The notes under the pieces: model-generated
Told to the model about the DNA's origin: nothing
Databases searched by the model: none
What the model saw: only the letters and a program-made list of their open reading frames with translations
Assembly (NCBI GenBank): GCA_911728455.2
Contig: OU452234.1
Coordinates: 8,715,531 to 8,779,530, forward strand
Direction of reading: 5' to 3'
Length of the DNA stretch: 64,000 nucleotides
Source of the DNA: Marthasterias glacialis
Taxonomy: Eukaryota > Echinodermata > Asteroidea > Forcipulatida > Asteriidae
Program-made: the position numbers and the translations under genes
In this document: piece after piece, positions 12,926 through 24,693 of the stretch
Layout of the letters: each line of letters starts with the position of its first letter
How positions within the stretch are numbered: position 1 is the first letter of the stretch

Positions 12926-13069
12926 CAATGGGAGACTTTGGAATGATACATGTTGGTGATAAATTGTCATTGCTTACGCAGTTATGAGCATGGGAACATT
13001 TTTTAGAACAATGGATACATTTACCTGGTAAGTCTGGTGCCACCTAGCGTCCTCAAAAGTCTCCAGTTG
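12926..13069. mobile_element. Foldback MITE, 'CAATGGGAGA' family copy 1
   Basis: Starts CAATGGGAGACTTTGG and ends with the complement CCTCAAAAGTCTCCAGTTG. The inner motif TTACCTGGTAAGTCTGGTGC followed by CACCTAGCG recurs at 53043-53193, where it is nearly palindromic. The arms here are diverged on the left side. A shorter related piece lies near 13240-13300. Confidence 0.6.
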
Positions 13070-14335
13070 AATTCTGAGCTTCATGACTGCTTGTTTTAGT
13101 TCTGTGATGTTCGACCATATAATGGGTCAGTGTGAGACTATTTGGCAACAGACTGCCAGTAAACCAGTACAGTGTAAATGTTTGCATTGTTTACCTAGTT
13201 CTGATTAGGCACACATTTCCAGAACAATAGATTTACATAATACATGTACCTGGTATGTCTGCTGCAACCTACATTACGTACATGTAGCTTCCTCAAGTCT
13301 CTGTCAATATATTTTTTGTATATGATTTTGTTTTAACAAGAAACAATACAAACTAAAACAAAAGACTGAGTGGAAATCATTTGACAAAATGTGCAGGCAA
13401 TACGTCTTTAGTAATGATATTCGAGTGCACATGTGTGACCATAAAATAGCCATCTGCAAGCTTTGATGTTCATGTATGCAATATGAGTACATGGTTTAAA
13501 ATGACGCATTTCATACACTCGGCTTGAAAATATATCACGACCAAACCCAGAACCAAAACGGAATTGGAATGAAAGAGACCCTTTTCCCAAGGGATGTTCC
13601 CATTCTCTTGTTTCCGGCTCCATTTTCGGTATCTATTCCTTTGTGACAGCGAGTCCATTGACTGTATCCACTCTGCCTGTTGGCAGCTTGCTGGGGTTCT
13701 GCGTCACTACCTTCCCCCCCTGCACTCTGGGACCCATTTGGAAGAAGAAGGATCGTTATTAAAACAAACAAGAGCTGTATGACATTAATGGCTTGCAGTA
13801 ATTGTCACACTTTTTCATTTAGGATCAGTCGTTTTTTTTTCCTTTTCTTTTAACGGAGTCATTTGTTGCAGCACTGTTATGTTGACTGGGGAGAGTGTTG
13901 GACCCAGGAGTTCTCGGATTTATAGTATCTTGTGGCGATTTTCCCTTCAATGTATTTTTGAAAACCTTAGGCCATAGCGAAGTGGAATTTTAGGTCGTGA
14001 CCAATTATGGCAAGTAGAAACTGGGCCTTGGTATGATTTGGGGGCATGTTTAAGTCTGTTTTTTTTTTATAATACTGGTACAGTGCACATGGTGTAATTT
14101 ACATGTACATCATTGGTTTAGGGGAAGAGTTAATGTATTCAAATCACGAGTCTCGTTTCTATGAAACACACTAAACAACCAACCTTTCACAATTTCATCA
14201 TGTTGGTCAAATTTAGTCATGTTTTTGAGAAAATGCCAGATGAGGGATTGTCAGGTTTTTTTTTTAGATTGTATTTTTACTACAATGTCACACTTTACGT
14301 TGTGAATTTTGGGGTGAACAAATAAAAATGGACTG

Positions 14336-14399
14336 GATCAGGATTTTAACCTGCGACCCCAGGCTATATGAACTGACGCTCTACCAACTGAGCTATAAT
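14336..14399 (-). repeat. Degenerate tRNA-derived sequence (SINE head)
   Basis: The minus strand reads TAGCTCAGTTGGTAGAGC, a canonical tRNA D-arm / A box, followed about 30 bases later by GCAGGTTAAAATCC, a B-box-like T arm. I could not fold a good anticodon stem or acceptor stem, so this is not a working tRNA. It abuts a block (14399-14560, starting AATGTTGGCAGTCTCCCT) that recurs at about 21028-21180. Confidence 0.55.
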
Positions 14400-14560
14400 G
14401 TTGGCAGTCTCCCTATTTTGTCAATATCTGTGTGGGGGGGGGGTGGGGGTTGCCAGCCAGAAGCCATTCAACCGGTTAGTCAGTTTCTGCTGTGTGGCAA
14501 GGAATCACACCCCATTATACGATACAACCGTAGATCTGTACTAAGTGTAGTGATGATCGA
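14399..14560. repeat. Dispersed repeat, copy 1 of 2
   Basis: Shares ATGTTGGC..TCTCCCT.TTTTGTCAATATCTGTGT, a G-rich tract and CACACCC..TTA.ACAATACAACC-like blocks with 21028-21180. It contains a long G-run near 14433-14450. Class unknown. Confidence 0.6.
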
Positions 14561-14813
14561 AGGGGGGGAACAAATCATGTGTAGCATAGCATTAAGCAAT
14601 GTAAGACACCACAAATCACCATTGCTTATTTTGATTGTCGCAATCAAAATAAGCCTGTTATAAACATTCACGAAACCCCTGACAATTTTTTTTTTCTCCA
14701 CTGAAATTTTACGACCAGGTATTATGAAATTTCCGCAGGTTGTTTTTATGATGTACATGTACGTACTGTATGTGAGGATTAAAATTAATTTACGCTTCCT
14801 TAAAACAATTATT

Positions 14814-14930
14814 ATGGGAGACTTTTGAGACGTTAGCAGGCGCCCCAGTAATCGGTCCTTTTCTATTGCTCTCATAATAGAAAAGGACCAGTTACTGGGG
14901 AGCCCGCTAATGTCTCAGAAGTCTCCCATT
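14814..14930. mobile_element. Long near-perfect hairpin (foldback MITE), copy 2
   Basis: Left arm GGGAGACTTTTGAGACGTTA continues to CCTTTTCTAT; the right arm is its reverse complement. The arms are 51 bp with about six mismatches around a loop of roughly ten bases (TGCTCTCATA). The ends (GGGAGACTTTTGAG) match the copies at 12926 and 53043, but the interior is different. It stops 3 bp before the TTAA that begins the next element. Confidence 0.75.
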
Positions 14931-14933
14931 CCC

Positions 14934-15350
14934 TTAACCAGTTTCCGCCGGGATTCTTCTATTTTTTCCTGTCTCCCTGGCGGGATTATTTTGTTGGAAT
15001 TGCCGGAATCTTTTTTCTTTGAGAGTACTGCCGGCACAAAGAAACCTTGACTTGGCAAAACCAAGAGATTCTCTTATTGCACAGTGAGTTTTGTTTTCTC
15101 TACCGAGAAAAAGTCAAAATCATGGCTGTATGCTCGGTTCACTCTGACTTGCCTCCATTGAGCCAAAATACATTGAATAAACAATAATGGAAGCCTCTGT
15201 GTGTCTCTTAATCCTCTTCTTGGAACAAAAGGACAAAGGTTTGGCATCTGCCTGATGCAGAAATTTGGCAAAATATTCAAGTGCAATCTGGTACTTTATG
15301 TGGATGAAATGAAGCATTATAGGGCGAAGCATCCGGTGCCTACTGTTTAA
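14934..15350. mobile_element. TTAA MITE copy 1 (internally deleted)
   Basis: Begins TTAACCAGTTTCCGCCGGGA and ends CCGGTGCCTACTGTTTAA. The left 350 bp align with copies at 50686-51283 and 60049-60683: CTATTTTTTCCTGTC, GAGAGTACTGCCGG, CTCTTCTTGGAACAAAAGGA. At 417 bp it lacks about 200 bp of the right half. A TTAA target and short inverted ends fit piggyBac- or Kolobok-type elements. Confidence 0.7.
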
Positions 15351-16830
15351 ATGGCAAAAACATGGTACCTCATGATACCTTGAAATTCAAATTAAAGCAT
15401 TGATCAGTATAATAGGCCATATTTTTGACGGCCAGAGGGCGCAATACTAATTCCATTTTGAAAGTACACAAATATTTCAAAACATTAAAGATAAAATTTT
15501 CCAAGCAAATATCTTACACTGATGACATGGCAAAAGCTGTCAATGAAAAAAACCTCAAAAGTTGCATATTGACTGCTTTACTAGAAGTTTATTTGCATCG
15601 GGTTTACCACACTATTTCTATGGTTTGACCCCCAATCTACCCCAAAGGGCGCCCTCTTGCAGTAAAAATAAGGCTTATTGATGTGCATTTGTAAATGTGG
15701 CAGCTGCAATGAATTAAGCCTTTACATGTACATGTTCAACAGTAAAGCCATTTATAATTTACATTACACAGGGCACCTTAAAACATTTTTGATTTCAGAA
15801 GGTCAAATACTAATTAAGTGCACACTGAAGCATTACAAGGCTTCACAAGGCTATTTGTTATTCATACCAGGCAGTTGGTAAAGTGAACGTTGGTTTTGAA
15901 CCATTCAACCCTGGGAAGGCCATACTGAGGATCTCCAACATTCCATTGACCTTTCATAAAGGATATTTATACAAGAAAGAAAAACACAGTAACAAAAAAT
16001 CTTAGGAAATGGGTTGTGTTATTGTTTGACTTGAACTCCTGTCTAGCAAGGTATTGGTACAAGCTTTGACAATGCTTGACAAACGTGACAAAAGGGCAGT
16101 ATGTAAAACGGACAATTCTACAGTCACCTATGTTATTTGAAGAACTTTATTGTGTTATAAGTTTCTTTATTTGGCGAGATTACTGACTGATTGTTTTCAG
16201 TATGATTTAGGTTTAAACTCTCCATAGGATGCAAGCATCCCTAATGCCATACATGTTGTTACATTAATTAGTGAAGTTGTTTTTGTTTGTATACAAATAA
16301 AACGTTTTCATATGTTTACTTGGCAAGAGAAAATACATGTATGGTCAAAGTTGTTGAGTTTTTTAACCCTCATGCTTTAACATTGAAAACGGTAATTTTG
16401 AGAACACAAGGCACATTTTTATAACTGTATTGTTATGCAAATTAGAATGTTAAACTGCCCTAACTCTTTGCTTGCATTATTCATTGACTTTGTCTGCCAA
16501 AGATTTGCTTTTAAATGGTGGCTTTACGTTACGCTGCACACAAATTAATGCAAACATCGGAACTAAAAGATGCAAAACCAATGTGCACAATTAAGAAGAG
16601 GTGTATTTAAAGCAATAAGTTTCCAGCCAGATACCAAGTTTGCATTGAGATTCAAATTAATCATTTTTGTCTCATTATTACCAGTTGTATCAAGATATTG
16701 AATGAAAAAATCCACAGGGCCTTCATCTGAGATCGTTTAATCTCCTAGGTTGTTCATTAGCCCAAAGCTCAAACTGATGAACTGTGGCCAGTGGTCCCAG
16801 TGGGTATTTCAAGCTCGCTTATGTATTGTA

Positions 16831-17424
16831 TCATGTACTTGTATTATTAGAGGTATACATAAATTTACAATTACAGTAGATAGTGATATCATGTGCAGGA
16901 CTGCAGGTGTAACCTTGAAAAATAGTACACTTTAATAAATTAAATGAAACTAATCCATCTGTGACTGCAACTTCAACAACATCTCTCCTTGTCGTTGCTG
17001 CTGATGCAACCATCTTTCCAAGGAGATCCTTGACGGTCTTGAGCAGACTCTTCTCCTCATGAGGCTCCTCCATCAGCTGAATTGAAGCTCTCTCTTCCGG
17101 CGCTGGGTCAAACCCACACATCTGGAGAGCGGTCAAAAATGGCTGAACCACTGGTTGGAGAATTTCGTCGTCCCAACCGTATCCAGGGGAAGGAGAAATG
17201 TACGGTGTACCATCTGACAATGTGGTAGGATTCGGCCATTCAACCATCGTGAAGTTAAAATGCTTCCAACTCTGGCACTGTGTTCCTGACCTCAAGCTAA
17301 TGACTGTCCCTACTTTTGACAAAACCTGGCTAAGTTCGACAAGAAAATAAACCCTACCCAGATTCTTCTCCCAAAAAATGTAACCTTGAAAAATTGTACA
17401 CTTTAATAAATTAAATGACACTAA
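16831..17424 (-). pseudogene. Unrecognised 196-codon open frame between 46-bp direct repeats
   Basis: The minus strand is open from 17421 to 16831. The middle, about residues 25-155, has a balanced, protein-like composition (SLRSGTQCQSWKHF; EWPNPTTLSDGTPY; PGYGWDDEILQPVVQPF) unlike the AT-rich surroundings. Both ends code the same peptide (SFNLLKCTIFQGY) because 16909-16954 and 17379-17424 are near-identical direct repeats 470 bp apart. I do not recognise the family. It could be a fragment of a mobile-element protein or of a captured host gene; the repeats may be a duplication made on insertion. Confidence 0.4.
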
Positions 17425-18541
17425 ACGCTGGGGGAACTCACTTAATTAAAACTCAACTAATCTAAGGATCAAATAGGGTCAAGAGGCGAGGAAATGCAAG
17501 AAGTACAATGTAGGACAGTGACTCAAGATTGTAGGTTTCCTCAACACAATAAAAAAAAAATGACTGTATTGGTGAACCAGTGACAAAACACCTTAAAAAT
17601 AATGACCTAAACCATAAAATTATCTTTTTGAAACCCAAACTTACTCAAAGAAAAACCAGTTAAAAACAGTAAAAACTAAACCGAGACCAAAACACAGTAA
17701 AAACTACCAATACTAAAAAAAACAACATGACAAATCATGAGAATCTTCCGGTTTAGACCGGAATTCCATTTTTTTCCTTTCAGATTTGTGGTCTTCGAGT
17801 TCAATGTGAATTTGATATAAAATTAAAAAAGGATTACACAAGAGGGTTAATTGTTTATTACAAGGGATTTCTATGTCATGTTTCAAACGTCACGCTCATG
17901 CCGTGTGGAATTCTAATCATTTGAGTTCGGCAATAGTGCTGCATTGGCGTGGCAGTGGTTTCAAACGTCGTACTTACTGCAGAACTTTGCCAGTAGCACG
18001 GCAGGGCCTGTCCAGCCATAGTTGAGCTTAGCCTCTGCCGCGCCAAATTCCAAAAGTGGTTTCAAACTTCAGTTTGAATTTGACACGGCAAGAGCGCAAC
18101 GTTTGAAACGGGCTTAAGAAGTTAACCAGAAGGGTGCTAGAAGAGCTTAAGGTGGAAATATAAACAGTGGAAAGGTAATCAACTCTAACATAAACACAAG
18201 CTTTTTCTAACCTGTCACACTGGGAATAAGTAATCTTTCAGGTTGAAAAAAAACCTAGTTAATTTGACTGTAGTCACCAGTCCTCAGCTTTCTACATGTA
18301 CATGTATATGTCTGTTGATGCAGCAACAGGAATTACTGTACATGCATTCTACTGAGGCTTTGGCCTCAGTTGCCCCTGGTCTTGGCCTTTGTTTCCCTTC
18401 AAAATGCTGCCATAGACTTCAAGATTTTCCAGTGGGAATGCCCTCTGCAAAGTGGAAATTTCCCTGGCCTCTCAAAGATGACATTCCAGGCTTACAGCAA
18501 TTCCTCATAGTATTCGTATTTGCTCTTTGTTGTATTTTCAG

Positions 18542-18717
18542 AGTGTGATCCATGCTGTGGTTGCTAAATTAGCGAGGGGTGACCGTGCCTTCCAGAGTAG
18601 CTTTGCAATTCGTCTTCAGCACGTCCAATCAGAGGAGAGTCATTGGTTACACAGGGACCTCACCATTGGTCAGATCAAACATAAATATGAGAAGATCCAC
18701 CCAGCATTAGAGTGGAG
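18542..18717 (+). CDS. FAK exon 2: FERM F1 lobe
   Basis: 58 codons plus two bases; phase 0 in, phase 2 out. Acceptor TTTTCAG, donor GTAAGG. It encodes the rest of the ubiquitin-like F1 lobe: SVIHAVVAKLARGD, FAIRLQHVQSEESHWLH and IKHKYEKIHPALEW. The HWLH..L and KYE..HP..EW blocks are nearly those of human FAK (SEEVHWLHVDM, KYELAHPPEEW). Confidence 0.95.
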
Positions 18718-19174
18718 GTAAGGGACAAACATTTCTTAGTATTCAATGTTGAGTTTGAAACTTAATCTATATTTTCTGGAAAGATGTGACTTCCTTCTTG
18801 GGAAAGAAAAAGGGACTTCTTTCTCTGCAAGGTATTTTTTTCTGATCACCAGAAAAACATTTATGGTACAATTCTAAAAAAAAAACCCATAAAAAACATG
18901 TAAAGACTTGGAAAGGTTGAAGGTAGTAATTTTACATCGTTGAATATGTACACATTCTTAAAATACCTACTGGATTGCTGGCCTACATTTAAGTAATTTG
19001 AGCATATTTGGCAAATAGCCTCACAACAAAACAAGTTCAGCAATCTAGTGTTTACCTCACCCCCCCCTCCCAAAAAAGCAGAACAAAAACCCAACAAAAA
19101 ACGTGAGCAAATGATTACAAAAAAGGATGTCATGCACCAAATGCTATTGTTCATTTTTAAGGCCACTCACATGC

Positions 19175-19335
19175 CTGGTATCACATGTAGATGAACCCCA
19201 ACTTGGGAAAACCCACGCAGTCCCAATCCACATGCAAGGCTCCAGTTCAAGGCAGGATTCGAACTGGGTCCACAGAAGTGAAAGGAAGGGAAGACACCCA
19301 CAAGCCAACCCAAATGCCCATGATGTGCATTAGGT
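19175..19335 (-). repeat. tRNA-like SINE fragment, family C copy 1
   Basis: Shares CCCAATCCACATG.AAGGCT, GGATTCGAACTGGG and TCCACAGAAGTGAA with 39735-39850. On the minus strand CCCAGTTCGAATCC is a textbook B box of tRNA promoters, so the family is probably a tRNA-derived SINE. The A box is degenerate. Confidence 0.55.
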
Positions 19336-20819
19336 CTAATGTGCATATGTAATGATGTAGGCCAACACGTATATTATCCCTTTTCATTCACACCATCCCC
19401 AGGGAACAGTACCCTGGTATAAAAATGAAACATAAACCCTAGAAAAAATTATGAGGCAAGGCTAAGGGCATTGACTCACAGGTTTTGATGAAAAAAAACC
19501 CTTCTTGTATCAACATGTGAAAGGGATGTACTGTACGTGAAAGAATGTTATACTAACATACATACAGTGGACTAAGGGGAAAGATGTGTAAGTTGAGAAT
19601 ATTGTATTACGGCATGGTGTTAGTCAGACTTGTTATCAAATATACACAATGTCACTGCTGCATGTAGGCTGTGTGATTCATACTCCATTCTAAGAATAGC
19701 TGGTCTGAAGACTTGTTATGGTGATCTGGCGATCAGGCCAAAGATTTCAGTCTTGCCAGGAGCATGGCCATTTTTCCCTGAGGAAAAGACACCTCCTGAA
19801 ATATCAGAAGTTGTTTTGAAACATTTTTAACAGAGTCCAAATAAAGGAACAGGGCAAGTGAGGCAGTGGCCTTCATAACCTTATTGAAATCAGGACCTGA
19901 TCGACACTGGACAGAAATGATCAACCCTGACTTTTTGTTTCAATATTAGTTGTCTTGAAACAGCGTACTATTACACTGAACGTATATATTCTCATGTAAT
20001 CCACATGAGTGTCAATTGTACACCAGCCTTTTTATACAGTTCACATGTGCACGTCTGTATTGTGTTGCCTGTGTTTGCTGTACTACAGTACTTAAAATAT
20101 ATTGACACACACATGCGTCATTCTGTACAGTACATTTGCTTTCCCTCTCGCAGTGCACACAAAGTTATCAGAGACTCATCTTGACAAATAGTACCGTGTT
20201 CTCTTTTGAAAGTTGTTGCCAGTGTACTTTGTTCCCTTCCATACATGTACATGTAGGATGACAAACAAAGCTACACATGTGGAAATGGCGCATTAAAAGT
20301 AATACTTGTTTCAATGTAAACAAAAACACAGGACATTACATGTTTTATTTTACGTCTTGGTATCATCAGGGCTCCAAATTGACACTGGACCGCAGGCCCA
20401 AGGCCAGTGATTTTATCATCTGGCCAGTAAACTCATGACCGGTTAAGTCCGACTGTCTTGCGTCTAAAAATTGTTAAAAATATTGACTTCAGGTCTGATA
20501 CTTACCAATGAGACAAATGCGATAAATCTTCTCTTAGTGTTTGTTCAAATAAAATAGGTTATGTTAAAATAGGTTGGTGTAGTTTATTTTCTCATTTTTG
20601 ATTCTGGTCCTGGTATGGTAAACAGTTTGAGCCACAAGCCCTGTGGTTTTGTGGATTCCCCCCCCCCCCAAATTCGAGCCCTAATCATATTGGTCCTTTA
20701 CCTGTATCTTCACCTGTAATCCAAAAAGACAGGTTGTGGTTTTAGTTGGCAAACAATGGTATTCGACCACTTTCCTTCTCTAGGCAAGGCTATCTTTTCC
20801 ATCATCCCAATTCTTCCTT

Positions 20820-20986
20820 TTTTAGTGCAGCCATTATATAAATGAGGATACACTGTGAAGCAAGTATAGTAAACGTATCTTGATTAAGGACACAAGATGA
20901 CCAGGATTCCAACTCACACTCCAGTGACATAGCCACCAGAACTTGAGTGTGATGCGCTAGACCCCTTGGTCACGACAAGCTACTAT
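20820..20986 (-). mobile_element. tRNA-Leu-derived SINE, minus-strand copy
   Basis: Read on the minus strand from about 20986: GTCGTGACCAAGGGGTCTAG, ACTCAAGT as the anticodon-loop region, GAGTTGGAATCC as the B box, then CTTGTGTCCTTAATCAAGAT. This follows the order of the + strand copy at 61865-62235, including the central block CTTGTGTCCTTgAgCAAGATAC. It is truncated after that block. Confidence 0.65.
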
Positions 20987-21027
20987 AAGTCAATTTTTTC
21001 AAGATAAAAATAAATGCTGTATCAACT

Positions 21028-21180
21028 AAATGTTGGCCCTCTCCCTGTTTTGTCAATATCTGTGTTGGGGGTGGGGTCGGGGATGGGGGTGTGCCAGTAA
21101 GCAGTTAAACAACCGCACACATGTACTGCCATGAAGCTAGAGATTACACCCAGTTTACAATACAACCTGGGAAGCAACAT
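21028..21180. repeat. Dispersed repeat, copy 2 of 2
   Basis: Matches 14399-14560: AATGTTGGCCCTCTCCCTGT, TTTGTCAATATCTGTGT, a G-rich tract and TACAATACAACC. In both places a tRNA-like sequence on the minus strand lies just to the left, so the two parts may belong to one composite element. Confidence 0.55.
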
Positions 21181-21619
21181 TGTCAGGGATCACCTAAAGG
21201 GGATGAGACTTTTTTTTTCTAACACCAAGTAATAAACCTCAAGGAAAACTGACGGGGTAATTATAAATCCATTTTGGGGTGAACAAAGAAAATTAACTAA
21301 CTAGTAATCGTGTCCGTATTGCTGTAGTCGCAAATTAAATCTGTAATTTACATGAAAATACAAAATAGAAATAAGTCAAAAATTGACATCAGCACAAAGT
21401 AACATTCCATCATTCCAAAGGCATCACTTGTCCAGATGGGCAAATCCAGTGCCTGGATATGGCCATAATCAAATTAAAACATGGCTCTCATGCCCAAACA
21501 TTTTTGTGTGACGTATAAAACTTCCACCAAACCAATTTTCATTGGAAAGTTTTGTGAAAATTGAGTGTAGGTCCCTTTATATATATCATCTAAAGTTTTA
21601 GTCAGTCATGTTTTGAATT

Positions 21620-21818
21620 CAGGCCTGGAATTTCATCTTAGTATGGGCAAGGCCATCTTCATTTTGCAATGGCCACTTCCATTGGAAAATCTTAAAGTCT
21701 GAGGGAAACTTTTGAAGGGGCACCAAGGCCAAGACTAGGGCAGCAGATGGCAGCAGCAGGCCTCCGTTTAACTCCAGGCCTCCATTTAACTCCAGGCCTC
21801 CGTTTAATTCCAGGCCTG
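21620..21818. mobile_element. MITE, 'CAGGCCTGGAATT' family copy 1, with internal triplication
   Basis: Ends CAGGCCTGGAATT and AATTCCAGGCCTG are inverted repeats, flanked on both sides by TGAATT (21614-21619 and about 21819-21824), a possible target duplication. Near the right end, CTCCAGGCCTCC.TTTAA occurs three times in tandem, about 22 bp apart. The body (GGGCAAGGCCAT.TTCATTTTGCAA, GGGGCACCAAGGC) matches 28226-28383. Confidence 0.65.
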
Positions 21819-24693
21819 TGAATTGATTATTGTACATGTTTTCAATGTTAGAATACTTCAACTTCACTGTATCATTTCCTAAATGTTTTGCACTTGCCAT
21901 CATCAAAACTGCGGGAAAAAAAACAACGGCTGAGTGAAAGTACATACAGTACATGGTTGTTTAGCAATCCAATGAGATAACTTTTGAAGTTGGTTAAGTT
22001 TGATTCTGGAGAGTAGGAAAGTTCACTATCAAGAATTCAGTGTTGAAATTGAATCCATTTATGGTGGATGAGGCTGTTTCCATTTCATTTCAAAGTAGAA
22101 AATGACTTAGTTCAATGGAAAGTGGAAAATATACAGACATTTTTGAAGTGTACCAATGCCCCAACCAGATTGCAAAATAACCTCCACATATACCACATGC
22201 ATACAAATGCCACATTTTTCCTCATGGTGTTCAAACTGTACATGAACTATTTGTAAGCCAATATTTCTGGGCTAGTCTGACTCATCACATGTGGCACAGT
22301 ATGGGGGTAGTCTGGTATCGGGGTAACACAGAGCCACGCTGTTGCATCACGTCTTTACATGTCTGTCCACTGACCCTTTGGTTTGTCCAAGTTTGGAAGA
22401 AGTAACCTTATATCCATGTGATATAAATCCAATGGTATCAGACTTCGAGTCATGGTTTCCAATTCGAGTTACACATGTTATTGGAGTGTGTAATACATGT
22501 ACTTGTATCAATGCATACTGTACTGTAGTCTGTGCAAAAAACTTTGCACAAGAATATTCAATTCAATCCCCATTTTCAAGGAACTTGCATTTAAAGGCAT
22601 TGTACCTAAAACATTGGTTTTCTGAAAAAAAACTTTTCGTACAACCCCCATGTTTTCAACAAACAAAAACATCATTGTAGAACGCTGCTATTACATGTAT
22701 ATCAAACACCGCAAGATTCATGAATTTTGTTTGTATAGCATTCGTTCGGTAAAGTGACTCGCGGCGTCCTGAAAGAAGACAAATTTCAATTCAGCGCCTT
22801 TGTTTGACTGCCTGATTTCACCTGGTGCCCTCTTTAACCGAACCATGTATCATCAAATTTTTCTTTTTTTCGCCTAATCTTTTTTAAACTTTAATAATGT
22901 TTGCAAAAATTCCATGTAATAAATGTAAATTAAGAAATAAATGTTGATGTTTTTAAGATTAATTTTATAAAGAAAAAAAATCTGTAAGTATACATGTAGC
23001 TTTGTACATTGTTACATTTCAATCGCTCTTTTTAACTACTGGCCCCCCTGTGCACGTTTTTAAGATCCTTTTGTGGTTTTTGTATCTGCGGCGCCCTCTT
23101 CTGACCTTTGTTCCAGGTTTCTCGCGCCTTCCTGTACGGACGTTGCACCCTCTCATGTGGAAACATGGAGGTCCATTCAAAATGAGCATTTTCAGAGTAA
23201 GTTGATCAAAGTGTGAATTAAAAAGTTTCAAAACTTTAAATAACAGAACTGGCTATCCCTTCTGTTTAATGGGGAAATAATGGTTGTTTGCCATTTTATG
23301 CAAAAAAGCATTTTGTATGGCACAAATTGTTATTTTTAATGTTTGTTGGACATTCTCCTACTCCAGTGATTGCAAGTCGCTGTCAGCCAGTTTTTGGGTG
23401 TGTTTTGTGCACAAAATTTGGGAGCCAAAGGTTGTGTTCGGTACAGTGTAAATGTTCGTTATTTCGGTATAGCGGTGTTCTACTGTGTTGGTTTCTGGAA
23501 GAGAATATTCATTCCAATCATCTAGTCTTCAAGAAATACATACTGTACATGTCATACGCATGTATGGATGGTTGTAAAGTACAATTCGCAAGTTTTCAAT
23601 AAATAAGGAAAGTTTCATGAATCTTATACACTGGTTGGTTACGTTTTTTTGGAAAAGCACTGAAAACGCAGTGTTTCTTGAGGGATTTGGCTCATTATAC
23701 AACAGACGTAATCTGATTCTTGCACATTAGAGTATTTTTTAATTGAGTGTTTGGGGACAACTGTGTCAAACATTGATGTATTTCTGGTGGGAATATTTTT
23801 CAGGTTTGTACTGGTATTTTTTTCATACAATTAGCAAGGCAGTACATGTATTTCAGACATGCATGTAATTTCTCAGCAGAATTTTGTTGTAACAGAAAGT
23901 TGGTGAAAAGTAAGCTTTGATATTTTTCAATTTACTCTTTTGATTATTGCTGCTCATGCATAATACCTTAGTTTTATACCACGGGTTTAACAAATTATTT
24001 GACAGTTTTTCAGATACAGTAACGATCGTGGCATAAAGATAATGTAGGGTCAATATCCACACTGTCCTAAAATAAAAGTCTAGTACATGTATTGAGTTAC
24101 TTCCCTTTTTTTTCATTCTGCCACTTACAAAAGAGTTCATAAAATACACTTTATCTACATTGTAATGCTTACAACGAATCATTGTGCAACATTCAATGTT
24201 GCACTTTCTCACACTCAACTCTTCCCCTGTGGCAGATCCATTCTTAATTTTGTTCAATGTCCTCGTGAAAGATCACTCAATGGTAAGAAAATATCACTTG
24301 TGTTTGCACAGGAGTCCCCAACATCACTCCTTGGAAAATCCCCCTGCTGAATGGGCTTTGTGTGACACCTCCTTCAACTGCACTGTATCTGTGGGTCTCG
24401 AGGGAGCTGTGTGGTGTAGGATGTCTCATCTGGGCCTGGTGTGGCGTGCCCGCGAATAATGATCTTGCTACAGTAATAATCCCGCTAAAATAAAATATAG
24501 ATTAAAGGGAAAGAACGATATTGGCTTTTGAGAGAGTGCGTTCATTCCAATCCTCAGGATCTGTGAAACTGAACTGTGAAAATATCATCAAAATTACTTT
24601 ATAGAACACAGTGGTTTCTAGTCGTGGACTAGTGTCACAATAACCCATTTCCATCAGCCGATGCACCTGAGGTCAACAATGGAAAGGTGTAAG

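Larger units (their letters stand above)
12470..18541 (+). other. Intron 1 of FAK (6.1 kb), repeat-rich
   Basis: Runs from donor GTAAAG to acceptor TTGTATTTTCAG. It holds foldback elements at 12926-13069 and 14814-14930, a tRNA-like fragment near 14336-14399, a TTAA MITE at 14934-15350 and the flanked reading frame at 16831-17424. A fragment near 18355-18490 resembles the CAGGCCTGGAATT family. No FAK exon was found inside: the flanking peptides are contiguous in human FAK. Confidence 0.85.
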
